A stretch of 64,000 nt of DNA from Pseudomonas sp. BN411. GTDB taxonomy: Bacteria > Pseudomonadota > Gammaproteobacteria > Pseudomonadales > Pseudomonadaceae. The stretch is from the NCBI RefSeq assembly GCF_029871235.1, contig NZ_SSOM01000080.1:124152-188151 (forward strand), in the 5' to 3' direction. The notes beneath the pieces were generated by a model. The model was not told the origin of the DNA and did not search any database. It worked only from the letters and a program-made list of their open reading frames with translations. A program made the position numbers and the translations under genes. Shown in pieces: positions 8,187-16,366 of this stretch (within the stretch, counting starts at the first letter, position 1; the number at the start of each line of letters is the position of its first letter).

Positions 8187-8200
8187 ACCACGGCCGTGGT
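8187..8200. promoter_or_regulatory. Perfect 14-bp palindrome in the aguA/LysR divergent promoter
   Basis: ACCACGGCCGTGGT is a perfect palindrome lying 38 bp before the aguA ATG and about 82 bp before the LysR ATG. Its position suits an operator, probably for the adjacent LysR-type protein, although it is not a T-N11-A box. Function is inferred. Confidence 0.45.
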
Positions 8201-8282
8201 AATGGGTTGCATGCTAGGCCTGTAAAAACGCCGCAACAAACGATAGATTTTGCGGATTACTGATTAGTAGGTCTTATCGATC

Positions 8283-9143
8283 ATGCTGAAACACTGGCCA
8301 CCGCTGAACGCCCTGCGCGGCTTCGAAGCCGCCGCCCGCCTGGGCAGCTTCCACAAGGCTGCCGAAGAACTGCACCTCACCCAGTCGGCCATCAGCCAGC
8401 AGATCCGCAGCCTGGAAAGCTTCCTCGAACAACCGCTGTTCTTCCGCAATGGCCGCAGCGTGGCCCTGACCGACGCTGGCTTCGACCTGCTCAGCACCAC
8501 CCAGTCGCTGCTGCAACACCTGGCCGTGGGCATCCGCCGCCTGGACCAGTACCGCAAGCCCAACCAGTTGGTGGTCAACACCACGCCGGCCTTCGCCCAT
8601 CACTGGCTGGTGCCGCGCCTCGCGGACTTCCACCAGCGCCACCCGCAGGTCGACCTCTGGTTGCTGACCACCGACGAAACCCCGGACATGGCCACCCAGA
8701 CCATCAACATCGCCGTGCGCGACGACCTCAGCGCCCAGGCCGAATGCAGCTTTCGCGTGCTGCTGGAGGACCGCCTTTACCCGGCCTGCCATCCCAGCCT
8801 GCTGGAGCTGGCAGCAGATGCCCGCACCACCCTGCACGGCGAACGTGAAATGGACTGGAGCCACTGGCAGGTACAGGGCGGCGCCTACGTCGGCCAGCAA
8901 AACCAGGGGCTGAACTTCTCCGATCCGGGACTGCTGCTGGATGCGGCCAGCCAGGGGCTCGGCATCGCCCTGGTCAGCCACCTCCTCGCCGGCCGCGCGC
9001 GGGATCAGGGCCTGCTCGTGCCCATGTCGGAACAGACCGTGCGCGGCCCGAACTGGAGCTGGCTGGTACGTCGCGAAAACGAGGGCGACCCCCTCACCCG
9101 TAGCTTCTGCGACTGGTTGATCGAGGCTCTAGAGAGGGAGTGA
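8283..9143 (+). CDS. GcvA-like LysR-family transcriptional regulator of the agmatine operon
   Basis: 286 residues. The N-terminal winged helix-turn-helix reads LNALRGFEAAARLGSFHKAAEEL followed by LTQSAISQQIRSLE, typical of the GcvA/AmpR branch. The C-terminal effector domain (about residues 90-280) contains the branch signature FSDPGLLLDAASQGLGIALV. Divergent from aguA with a shared intergenic region, the classical arrangement for a LysR regulator controlling the neighbouring operon. The inducer is probably agmatine or a related polyamine (inference). ATG at 8283; no strong Shine-Dalgarno was seen. Confidence 0.92.
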   Translation: MLKHWPPLNALRGFEAAARLGSFHKAAEELHLTQSAISQQIRSLESFLEQPLFFRNGRSVALTDAGFDLLSTTQSLLQHLAVGIRRLDQYRKPNQLVVNTTPAFAHHWLVPRLADFHQRHPQVDLWLLTTDETPDMATQTINIAVRDDLSAQAECSFRVLLEDRLYPACHPSLLELAADARTTLHGEREMDWSHWQVQGGAYVGQQNQGLNFSDPGLLLDAASQGLGIALVSHLLAGRARDQGLLVPMSEQTVRGPNWSWLVRRENEGDPLTRSFCDWLIEALERE

Positions 9144-9299
9144 GGGCATTGACGAGCGAAACCGTGCGGGTCCACAGGGCGCGTTCCGCAGAGCCATCAG
9201 GCCATACCTGACAGGGGCAGGCGGCGGCGGGTACAATTCGCGCCTTACGTCATCCCTCTGTTGCTTCCTTTGCCGGATTCACCGGCCAGGATTACCGCC

Positions 9300-10919
9300 A
9301 TGATTCGCATCAACGAACTGTCTCTTCCTCTCGATCATTCCGCCGATGAACTGCGCAAGGCCATCGTCAAACGCCTGGGTATCAGCGACGCCGATCTGCT
9401 GAACTTCACCGTATTCAAGCGCAGCTACGACGCCCGCAAGAAAAGCAGCGTCATTCTGTTCATCTACATCATCGATCTGGAAGTCCGCGACGAGGCGGCG
9501 ATACTGGCGAGCTTTGCCGGTGACAACAATATCCGTCCAGCCCCGGATACCCACTACTACCCGGTAGGACAGGCACCGGCCGATCTGAGCGAGCGGCCTC
9601 TGGTCGTGGGCTTTGGTCCCTGCGGCCTGTTCGCGGCACTGTTGCTCGCACAGATGGGGTTCAAACCCATCGTGCTGGAGCGCGGCAAGGATGTGCGCAG
9701 CCGCACCAAGGACACCTGGGCATTGTGGCGCAAGAAGGTCCTGACCCCGGAATCCAACGTGCAATTCGGTGAGGGCGGTGCCGGCCTGTTCTCGGACGGC
9801 AAGCTCTACAGCCAGATCAAGGACCCGAAGTTCTACGCCCGCAAGGTCATGCACGAGTTCGTCCGGGCTGGTGCGCCGGAAGAGATCATGTACGTGAGCA
9901 AGCCTCACATCGGCACCTTCCGCCTCACCGGCGTGGTATCCACCATGCGCGAGGAGATCATCGCCCTCGGTGGCGAAGTGCGATTTGAAAGCAAAGTCAC
10001 CGATCTGGTGATCGACGATGGCCAGCTCGAGGGTGTGGTGCTGGCCAGCGGCGAAACGATCCGCAGCCGCCATGTCGTCCTGGCGCTGGGCCACAGTTCC
10101 CGCGATACCTTCCGCATGCTGCATCGCCAGGGTGTGTTCATCGAAGCCAAGCCCTTTGCCGTGGGTTTCCGCATCGAACACCCCCAAGGCATGATCGACC
10201 AGGCCCGCCTGGGCAAATACGCTGGCCATCCGGAACTCGGCGCCGCCGACTACAAACTGGTGCACCACGCCAAGAACGGCCGCGCCGTTTACAGCTTTTG
10301 CATGTGCCCCGGCGGCACTGTAGTGGCGGCCACGTCCGAGCCGGAGCGCGTCGTTACCAACGGCATGAGCCAGTATTCGCGCAACGAACGCAATGCGAAC
10401 GCCGGCATCGTCGTCGGCATCAGCCCGGAGCAGGATTTCCCAGGCGGCCCGCTGGCCGGTGTGGAGCTGCAGGAACGACTGGAATCCCGCGCCTATGAAC
10501 TGGGCGGCAGCGACTACTGTGCGCCTGCGCAGTTGGTGGGCGACTTCATTCGCGGCGTGCCGTCGAACGAATTCGGCGAGGTGGAGCCCTCCTACAAACC
10601 CGGCGTGCGCCTGGGCGATCTGGCACCCTCGCTGCCGGAGTATGCGATCGAGGCCATCCGTGAAGCACTGCCGGCATTCGGCAAACAGATTCGCGGCTTT
10701 GATCGCGATGACGCGGTACTCACCGGCATCGAAACCCGCACCTCCTCCCCGGTCCGAATCACCCGTGATCACGAGACACTGCAAAGCCTGAACCTGCGAG
10801 GCCTGTACCCGGCCGGTGAAGGCGCCGGTTATGCGGGCGGCATTCTCTCGGCGGGCGTGGACGGCATCAAGGTCGCTGAAGCGGTGGTCAAATCGATGCT
10901 CTCCGAGCAGAGCCACTGA
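9300..10919 (+). CDS. NAD(P)/FAD-dependent dehydrogenase (COG2509-type)
   Basis: 539 residues. An N-terminal ferredoxin-like extension (MIRINELSLPLDHS...FKRSYDARKKSSVIL) precedes a FAD-binding Rossmann motif around residue 105-135 (LVVGFGPCGLFAALLLAQMG, then ERG). Further features are VQFGEGGAGLFSDGKLYS and a C-terminal FAD segment LYPAGEGAGYAGGILSAGVDG. This is the widespread uncharacterised FAD-dependent dehydrogenase family, and no substrate is established. The ATG at 9300 has AGGA nine bases upstream; a frame extension to 9261 is not needed. It lies 11 bp upstream of the SpoU methyltransferase gene and is probably co-transcribed with it. Confidence 0.85.
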   Translation: MIRINELSLPLDHSADELRKAIVKRLGISDADLLNFTVFKRSYDARKKSSVILFIYIIDLEVRDEAAILASFAGDNNIRPAPDTHYYPVGQAPADLSERPLVVGFGPCGLFAALLLAQMGFKPIVLERGKDVRSRTKDTWALWRKKVLTPESNVQFGEGGAGLFSDGKLYSQIKDPKFYARKVMHEFVRAGAPEEIMYVSKPHIGTFRLTGVVSTMREEIIALGGEVRFESKVTDLVIDDGQLEGVVLASGETIRSRHVVLALGHSSRDTFRMLHRQGVFIEAKPFAVGFRIEHPQGMIDQARLGKYAGHPELGAADYKLVHHAKNGRAVYSFCMCPGGTVVAATSEPERVVTNGMSQYSRNERNANAGIVVGISPEQDFPGGPLAGVELQERLESRAYELGGSDYCAPAQLVGDFIRGVPSNEFGEVEPSYKPGVRLGDLAPSLPEYAIEAIREALPAFGKQIRGFDRDDAVLTGIETRTSSPVRITRDHETLQSLNLRGLYPAGEGAGYAGGILSAGVDGIKVAEAVVKSMLSEQSH

Positions 10920-10930
10920 GCGCCACATCG

Positions 10931-11662
10931 ATGAAATTCGACGACATCAAGAAACTCCACCAGAAGAAATACCGGGCCGAGTTCGGTTATTTCCTGGTGG
11001 AGGGCGAGCACCTGTTGCTGGAGCTGCAGAAGGCAGCCCAGCAGAATCCGTTGCTGCAGCGCAGTCAGCTGTATGTAAGCGGCGCCTACGAACAGTGGCA
11101 AAGCCCGTTTGAAACCCATGTGATCAGCGACCGCCAAATGGCGCATATCGCGGACACCAAGACACCGCAGGGAATCATCGCCCTGGTGCCCATGTCGGCG
11201 ATGGACGCGCCGGTTTCTGCACCCACCTGGAACGAGCGCGCCATTTACCTGCATGAAATTCAGGACCCGGGCAATCTCGGCACCATCCTGCGTACCCTGG
11301 CGTGGTTCGGTAATTTTCGCTGCCTGCTCAGTCCCGGCAGCGTCGATCCGTATAACCCCAAGGTCGTGCGGTCCAGCATGGGCGCCATTTTTCATGCGCC
11401 CATGGAACTTGATGTGGAGCTGGATTCCTTACGCACACGCTTCGAGCGCATTGCCTGCCTGGATATGAATGGCGAGCGCTTGCAGTCCGCCAGCTTCAAG
11501 ACATTCGATTGCTACCTGTTCGGCAACGAGGCACGCGGCGTGCCCCGCGAGCAGTTGGTCGCACTCAACGCCCAGCCGTTCACGATCCCCGGCTGTGGCG
11601 CCATCGAATCGCTGAACCTGGCCACGACGGTCAACATGTGCGCGTACGAACTGAACAGATAG
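10931..11662 (+). CDS. TrmH/SpoU-family RNA 2'-O-methyltransferase
   Basis: 243 residues. An N-terminal RNA-binding subdomain (KLHQKKYRAEFGYFLVEGEHLL) precedes the SPOUT knot. The three family motifs are visible: motif 1 LHEIQDPGNLGTILRT, motif 2 LFGNEARGVP, and motif 3 IPGCGAIESLNLATTVNMCAYE, which form the SAM-binding trefoil knot. The target RNA (rRNA or tRNA position) cannot be told from sequence. ATG at 10931, directly after the FAD dehydrogenase gene. The 100-bp region downstream has GC-rich stem potential (around 11691-11740) but no T-run. Confidence 0.9.
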   Translation: MKFDDIKKLHQKKYRAEFGYFLVEGEHLLLELQKAAQQNPLLQRSQLYVSGAYEQWQSPFETHVISDRQMAHIADTKTPQGIIALVPMSAMDAPVSAPTWNERAIYLHEIQDPGNLGTILRTLAWFGNFRCLLSPGSVDPYNPKVVRSSMGAIFHAPMELDVELDSLRTRFERIACLDMNGERLQSASFKTFDCYLFGNEARGVPREQLVALNAQPFTIPGCGAIESLNLATTVNMCAYELNR

Positions 11663-11763
11663 CGGCTCGGGGAGCCTCTATCTCGTGAAGCGGCCCCGAA
11701 TCGGTCTGCCAGGACCCCGGGGCCAAACCCGACTGCCCATATCGCCCCGGGCAGAGCCTTGAC

Positions 11764-12852
11764 TCACTTACCGCTGGTCACACGCGTCCACAGTCGTGTG
11801 CTCAGGCGCATACCGGCCGGCGTCAGGGTCTGGATCGGGAACAGGGTATCGAGTACCGCCTGAGGCGGGTACGCCGCCGGGTTGTCGCGCAGTTCAGGAG
11901 CGACGTATGCCAGAGCAGCGGCGTTGCCGTTGGGGTATTTCACGGCGTTGCTGATATTCGCGATTACCTTGGGTTCGAGCAGGTAGTTCATGTAGGCATA
12001 GGCGTTGTCCAGGTGCGGCGCGCCTTTCGGTATCACCACCATATCGACCGCCACTGTGGAACCTTCGCGCGGGATGCTGTAACCCAGGTTCACATTGTTC
12101 CCCGCCTGGTGCGCGCTGCTCATGGCCTGTAGCACGTCGCCGCTGAAGCCGATGGCGACGCAGATGTTGCCGTTGGCCAGGTCGCTGACGTACTTCGACT
12201 GGTGGAAATATTGAATGTAGGGACGGACGGCCAGGAGTGCAGCCTCGGCCTTCTTGAGATCGTCGGGGTTCTGGCTGTGTGGGTCCAGGCCCAGGGTCTT
12301 GAGGGTGATGGAGACTATCTGCGTCGGGTTGTCGAGGAAGGCCACACCGCACTGACTGAGCTTCTTGATGTTCTCCGGGTTGAACAGCAGCTGCCAGGAC
12401 TGGGTCACCTCGGTACTGCCGAAAATGGCCTTGATCTTGTCGGCGTTGTAGCCGATGCCTACCGTCACCCACATATAGGGAATCGCGTAGCGATTGCCCG
12501 GGTCGCTCGCCTCGAGAATCTTCATCAGCTTGGGATCGAGGTTGTTCCAGTTGGGCAGCTTGCTCCGGTCCAGCTCCTGGATGGCCCCAGCCTTGATCAG
12601 GCGCGGCAGGAAATGGTTGGACGGGCTGACCAGGTCGTAGCCGCTGCCGCCGGTCATCAGTTTGGCTTCAGTGGTTTCGTTGCTATCGATGAGGTCGTAG
12701 GTGGTCTGGATGCCGGTGCGTCGGGTGAATTCGGCCAAGGTGTCGTCGGCGATATAACCGCTCCAGTTGGCGATGTTGACGGTGTCCGCCGCATGGGCCG
12801 CGCTGGCCAACAACGCCGTTGAGAACAGTGCCGCGCAGGTGTGCTTGATCAT
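11764..12852 (-). CDS. Polyamine-type ABC substrate-binding protein
   Basis: 362 residues with a signal peptide (MIKHTCAALFSTALLASAAHA). The mature N-terminus DTVNIANWSGYIADDTL, the segment TTYDLIDSNETTEAKLM and SGYDLVSPS place it in the PotF/SpuD/SpuE family. The ATG at 12852 has GAGAGGAA upstream. It starts 43 bp after the stop of the FAD-dependent oxidase gene and is probably co-transcribed with it under the divergent LysR gene. As with the binding protein at 5082, no permease or ATPase is encoded nearby. A polyamine or carbamoylated/glutamylated derivative is the likely ligand (inference). Confidence 0.9.
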   Translation of the reverse strand: MIKHTCAALFSTALLASAAHAADTVNIANWSGYIADDTLAEFTRRTGIQTTYDLIDSNETTEAKLMTGGSGYDLVSPSNHFLPRLIKAGAIQELDRSKLPNWNNLDPKLMKILEASDPGNRYAIPYMWVTVGIGYNADKIKAIFGSTEVTQSWQLLFNPENIKKLSQCGVAFLDNPTQIVSITLKTLGLDPHSQNPDDLKKAEAALLAVRPYIQYFHQSKYVSDLANGNICVAIGFSGDVLQAMSSAHQAGNNVNLGYSIPREGSTVAVDMVVIPKGAPHLDNAYAYMNYLLEPKVIANISNAVKYPNGNAAALAYVAPELRDNPAAYPPQAVLDTLFPIQTLTPAGMRLSTRLWTRVTSGK

Positions 12853-12895
12853 CGGGTTCCTCTCTTGTTTTCGCTGAGGCGTATACGCCTGGGTT

Positions 12896-14197
12896 TCAAC
12901 GTTCATTCCGCGCCCGCCAGACTTCCCAGGCCATGCGCACGCTGGCGCCGACATCGAAGAAAGGCCTGGGGGGGAGATAGCCTGGCTTGGCCTGTCCGAG
13001 TACATCGCTGAGCAGGGGCGAGTCCGCGCCGATCGCCAACTCGACCAGCAAGCGGCCCCACAGGGTGCCGCGCGCGACGCCGGAGCCATTGCACCCGGCT
13101 ACCGCATGCAGCCCGTCGTCGACCCGAGCGAAGTACGGTTCCCCGGAACGGGTGCCGCTCAGATGGCCAGTCCAGGTGTATTCAAGATCGTGCCCCTGAA
13201 TGCCGGGGAAGCGCTTCTGCAGCCCCAGCAGGTGTTGACGTTGGCGCGCGGCCAGCTCACCTGCGTCCAGATCGCGTTGGCGGTATTCGACTGTGTTGCG
13301 TATCAGCAGGCGGCGGCCTGGCAGCAGTCGCAGCGTGCAGCCCCCCGGCAGGGTGGAAAGCACGCCCCAGCCCTGTTCGTCGAACAGGGTCTGCCAGTGA
13401 GCCTCCGTCAATGGGCGGGTAATGCTGGCGCTCAACTCCAGCGGGAACGCGCCGCTGCGATGCAGTCCCACCCGCGGCAAAAAGGCGCCGACGCAGACCA
13501 GGACTTGCGCGGCCTCCACCTCGCCGTTGGCGGTGCGTGCTTTCCAGCCTCTGCCCGGCGTGCGGCGCAGCTCCGTCACGGCACTGTTTTCATACACATC
13601 CACCTGCACCGGCAGGTGATCGGCCAAGCCTTTGACGTAGCGCGCCGGCTGCAACAGCCCATTCCCCCCCGCGCAATGGATCGCACGGGTGTAGAACGCA
13701 GTGCCCAGGCGCTGTTTGAGGCCCGTTGCTTCGACGTAATGCGCCTCGGCGCCAACCGCGCTCAGCGTTTCCACCGCTTCTTCCGCATGATCGAGATGCG
13801 CAGGTTCGTGTACCGCGAAGTGGTAGCCGTCGTCGCTGAGCTCACAGGCGATACCCAGTTCGGCAATCCGCCGACGCACCTCGTTACCGGCGGCAACGCC
13901 GATGCGGGAAGCCACCTGGTAGGCGGAAAACCCCGGCGTGCCGATCAGTTCGTTGGCCCCCGGCAGCTCGTGGCTCACCACGAAGCCCGAGTTACGCGCA
14001 GAAGCACCCTGGGCGACACGCTGGCGATCCAGCAACACGATGCGCTGCGCAGGAAAACGGCTCGCCAAGGTATGGGCTGCCGAAAGACCGGTGATGCCGC
14101 CGCCGATGATGAGCCAGTCGGCTTTATGGGCACCTGCGAGGCGCGGTCGCACAGGGGATTCGCCAGCCAGAGCGATCCAGCCACAGTGGTTGTTCAT
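12896..14197 (-). CDS. FAD-dependent amine/gamma-glutamylputrescine oxidase-like (DAO family)
   Basis: 433 residues of the DadA/PuuB-type D-amino-acid-oxidase fold. The dinucleotide-binding motif is ADWLIIGGGITGLSAAHTLA (about 26-45). RVAQGASARNSGFV is typical of PuuB/OrdL-like oxidases, and the C-terminal FAD contact is HAVAGCNGSGVARGTLWG. These enzymes oxidatively deaminate gamma-glutamylated polyamines or secondary amines. Context supports a polyamine role: downstream polyamine binding protein and divergent GcvA-like regulator. No glutamylpolyamine synthetase lies nearby, so the exact substrate is open. ATG at 14197. Confidence 0.85.
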   Translation of the reverse strand: MNNHCGWIALAGESPVRPRLAGAHKADWLIIGGGITGLSAAHTLASRFPAQRIVLLDRQRVAQGASARNSGFVVSHELPGANELIGTPGFSAYQVASRIGVAAGNEVRRRIAELGIACELSDDGYHFAVHEPAHLDHAEEAVETLSAVGAEAHYVEATGLKQRLGTAFYTRAIHCAGGNGLLQPARYVKGLADHLPVQVDVYENSAVTELRRTPGRGWKARTANGEVEAAQVLVCVGAFLPRVGLHRSGAFPLELSASITRPLTEAHWQTLFDEQGWGVLSTLPGGCTLRLLPGRRLLIRNTVEYRQRDLDAGELAARQRQHLLGLQKRFPGIQGHDLEYTWTGHLSGTRSGEPYFARVDDGLHAVAGCNGSGVARGTLWGRLLVELAIGADSPLLSDVLGQAKPGYLPPRPFFDVGASVRMAWEVWRARNER

Positions 14198-14230
14198 TGC
14201 CTGTCACTTCCTCACAATCAATGCGCGAGA

Positions 14231-14245
14231 GTTATTGGCAATAAC
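14231..14245. promoter_or_regulatory. GTTATTG-N-CAATAAC palindrome, candidate LysR box
   Basis: A 15-bp sequence with perfect 7-bp arms around a central G, containing a T-N11-A core (14232-14244). It is in the 135-bp region between the divergent oxidase and LysR genes, 34 bp before the oxidase ATG. This is the usual place and form of a LysR-type recognition site; binding is inferred. Confidence 0.55.
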
Positions 14246-14332
14246 CCCATGAATGCGCCGTTGGCCCTTAATTTACGGGCACGCGCAACGTGACTCTAAC
14301 GTTAAAAAATCATCCATCTATTCGGAATTAGC

Positions 14333-15259
14333 ATGGATAAAATGCTCCGAGTTCCTTCACTCCAGGCACTGCAGGCCCTGGTTCGGGTCGCCGATACCAG
14401 CAACTTCACCGAAGCCGCCCGGCAGTTACACCTGACCCAGAGCGCCATCAGCCGGCAGGTTCAGCAGCTCGAAGAGCACTACCAGACCACGCTGTTCGAG
14501 CGCACCAGCCGCAAGGTCACGCTGACTGCGCATGGGCGAGAGGTGTACGAAGTGGCGCAGGAGATGCTGAAGTCCTTGCGCGCGCTGGAGCTGCGTCTGG
14601 CGCCACCGCCCCAGGATCGGCCCTTTCGCATCCGCATTTTCGTATCGCTGGCAGTGCGCTGGCTGTTGCCCAGGCTGAGTTCGTTCTACGCCATCAACCC
14701 CGGTTTGTGCCTGTCCATCGAGACCGTCAGCGGTGAGACGGTGGACACCGGCGGTGACTGCGACGCCTACGTGCTGTACCTGCCCGGCGGTCTGGACGAG
14801 CGTCCACTGACCCCACTGTTCGACGAGTACCTGATTCCCGTCTGCGCGCCCGAACTCAGTGGCGGCCTGGCACCGCCGCGCTCGCTCGATGAACTCGCCG
14901 GGCACGCACTGATCCACGGTTCCACCGCGCGACATGAGTGGACCCTCTGGCTGCACGCACAGCGGGACCAGGCCGAGCGCGGGTACAAACACCTCCAGTT
15001 CAACCTTGACGACCTCGCACTGGATGCCGCTGCACGGGGCCTGGGCGTGGCAATGACCGACAAGGTCCTGGCCCACGATGCATTGGTACGCGGCGACCTG
15101 GTGGTGCCCTTCGGCGAGGCGCTGCGAACCGGTGGCGTTTATGCGCTCTGGTTGCGCGACAGTGGCGTGACACACCCCGCTTGCCGAGCCGTTTTGAGCT
15201 GGTTCGAGGAGCAGGTTGAACAGACGACCACTGCCGCGAGCAGAAATTTACCCGGCTGA
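14333..15259 (+). CDS. GcvA-like LysR-family transcriptional regulator
   Basis: 308 residues. The helix-turn-helix segment reads LQALQALVRVADTSNFTEAARQL followed by LTQSAISRQVQQLE. A C-terminal effector domain contains RIFVSLAVRWLLPRLSSF and the LDDLALDAAARGLGVAMTD segment of the GcvA branch. Divergent from the FAD oxidase/binding-protein pair with a T-N11-A palindrome between them, so it very likely controls that operon. ATG at 14333. Downstream a GGCGCC-TGTT-GGCGCC hairpin at 15284-15299 may serve as a terminator. Confidence 0.92.
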   Translation: MDKMLRVPSLQALQALVRVADTSNFTEAARQLHLTQSAISRQVQQLEEHYQTTLFERTSRKVTLTAHGREVYEVAQEMLKSLRALELRLAPPPQDRPFRIRIFVSLAVRWLLPRLSSFYAINPGLCLSIETVSGETVDTGGDCDAYVLYLPGGLDERPLTPLFDEYLIPVCAPELSGGLAPPRSLDELAGHALIHGSTARHEWTLWLHAQRDQAERGYKHLQFNLDDLALDAAARGLGVAMTDKVLAHDALVRGDLVVPFGEALRTGGVYALWLRDSGVTHPACRAVLSWFEEQVEQTTTAASRNLPG

Positions 15260-15283
15260 AGCCAGAAGCCGCCTGGCTGGATC

Positions 15284-15299
15284 GGCGCCTGTTGGCGCC
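15284..15299 (+). terminator. GC-rich hairpin after LysR gene
   Basis: GGCGCC-TGTT-GGCGCC forms a 6-bp perfect stem with a 4-nt loop; flanking CTGGC/GCCAG sequence can lengthen it. No T-run follows, so it is at best a weak or factor-assisted terminator. Confidence 0.35.
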
Positions 15300-15460
15300 T
15301 TGGCCAGCGACAGGTATATGGGCGAGCGTGAAAGGCCGAGTCACGAGGCAGGCACCGATTGCCTGCTCGAGAAACGTCGGAGACGTCTATGAACCACCAT
15401 TCACTGCTCCAATAGGACCGCAAGAGAGCTGACCGAATCTCCGTTTGGGCCTAGTTTATC

Positions 15461-15472
15461 TAGACCAGTCTA
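15461..15472. promoter_or_regulatory. TetR-type operator (TAGACCAGTCTA) upstream of the thioesterase operon
   Basis: TAGACCAGTCTA, extended by flanking TATC and TATAGA, lies 24 bp before the first thioesterase ATG. It closely resembles the operator class of LmrA/QdoR(YxaF)-type TetR repressors (tAGACCnnTCTa core with TATA flanks, established for Bacillus). The TetR gene at 16367 belongs to this type. The likely role is autoregulated repression of the three-gene operon (inference). Confidence 0.65.
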
Positions 15473-15495
15473 TATAGAAACGGAGATCGCTTCCC

Positions 15496-15921
15496 ATGCC
15501 CACGACTTCCCACATCACACGCCAGCAATTGGAACAGGTCATCGCGGTTACCCCGTTCGCGCAGCTGATGGGCGCCACGATTCGGGAGTTCGGCAATGGC
15601 GTCGCCGAGTTCGAAATCGAGGTCAAACCCGAATTGATGCATCAGCATCACGGTTTCGTGCACGGCGCCATCGTCGGCTTCATGGCCGATAGCGCCTGTG
15701 CCTGGGCGGCAGCTTCCCTGGCCGGCGATGTCGTCACCGCGGAATACAAGCTCAACCTGCTGGCACCGGCCAGGGGCGAGCGTCTGCGGGCACAGGGTCG
15801 GGTACTGAAGGCCGGCGGCCGGACGCTGGTGGTGCAGGCCGACGTGTTCGCCCTGGAACAGGGGAACGAGAAACAGGTGGCCGTGGCCCTTGCCAGCATT
15901 GCCAGGGTTGGTGCCGCATGA
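15496..15921 (+). CDS. PaaI-family hotdog thioesterase (first of tandem pair)
   Basis: 141 residues of the 4HBT/PaaI hotdog fold. The family catalytic/CoA region is MHQHHGFVHGAIVGFMADSACAWAA, with His in HGFVHG and Asp in the following helix. The C-terminal strands VVTAEYKLNLLAPARGERLRA and ALASIARV complete the fold. It likely hydrolyses an acyl-CoA; substrate unknown. The stop codon overlaps the start of the next thioesterase (ATGA at 15918-15921), so the two are translationally coupled. ATG at 15496, with CGGAGATCG upstream. Confidence 0.88.
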   Translation: MPTTSHITRQQLEQVIAVTPFAQLMGATIREFGNGVAEFEIEVKPELMHQHHGFVHGAIVGFMADSACAWAAASLAGDVVTAEYKLNLLAPARGERLRAQGRVLKAGGRTLVVQADVFALEQGNEKQVAVALASIARVGAA

Positions 15922-16319
15922 ACGTGCCCGAGGGATTCCAGCCTCTGCTACGCAGCAGTCCATTGCTCGATCTGCTCGGGCCCTTCTACTTTCGGCGCGA
16001 CGCGCAGCATCGCCTGGTAGTCGCGCTGCGGGTCGAAGACAAGCATTGCAACCACGGCGGAACAGCGCACGGCGGGCTGCTTGGCACGCTTGCCGACGTT
16101 GGTCTCGGCTATGCCATGGCGTTCTCCCGCGAACCGCCACAACCGATGGTTACGGTCGGACTGCGTCTCGACTTCTGCGCCGTCGCGCGGGTCGGCGACT
16201 GGCTTGAAGTGCACACCGAAATCGACAAGCTCGGACAGCGCATGGCCTTCGCCTCGGCGCGGATCCGCACAGGCGAGCGACTGGTAGCCAGTGCCAGCGG
16301 TGTGTTCCATCTTCCCTGA
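15918..16319 (+). CDS. PaaI-family hotdog thioesterase (second of tandem pair)
   Basis: 133 residues. The hotdog signature is GGTAHGGLLGTLADVGLGYA (His-Gly-Gly, then Asp in the helix), followed by VTVGLRLDFCAVARVGDWLEV and a final strand ASASGVFHLP. It overlaps the preceding thioesterase by 4 bp and precedes the TetR gene by 47 bp. Two adjacent but clearly different hotdog subunits may form a hetero-oligomer or act on different acyl chains; this is inference. Confidence 0.88.
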   Translation: MNVPEGFQPLLRSSPLLDLLGPFYFRRDAQHRLVVALRVEDKHCNHGGTAHGGLLGTLADVGLGYAMAFSREPPQPMVTVGLRLDFCAVARVGDWLEVHTEIDKLGQRMAFASARIRTGERLVASASGVFHLP

Positions 16320-16366
16320 GGCTCGGGCAAGCTAACCCGCCGTCGCCGCTACCTGGAGAGTCACGT

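Noticed and set aside
9279-10928. Long leftward open frame opposite the FAD dehydrogenase
   Set aside because: The rightward frame has clear FAD motifs and a ribosome-binding site; the antisense frame is His/Gln/Val-rich shadow sequence without motifs.
13106-14293. Rightward open frame opposite the FAD oxidase
   Set aside because: Antisense shadow of a motif-rich gene; no start signal or domain.
15248-15254. Possible fusion of Aer-like or LysR reading frames with downstream genes
   Set aside because: Stop codons and hairpins separate them; no evidence of readthrough.
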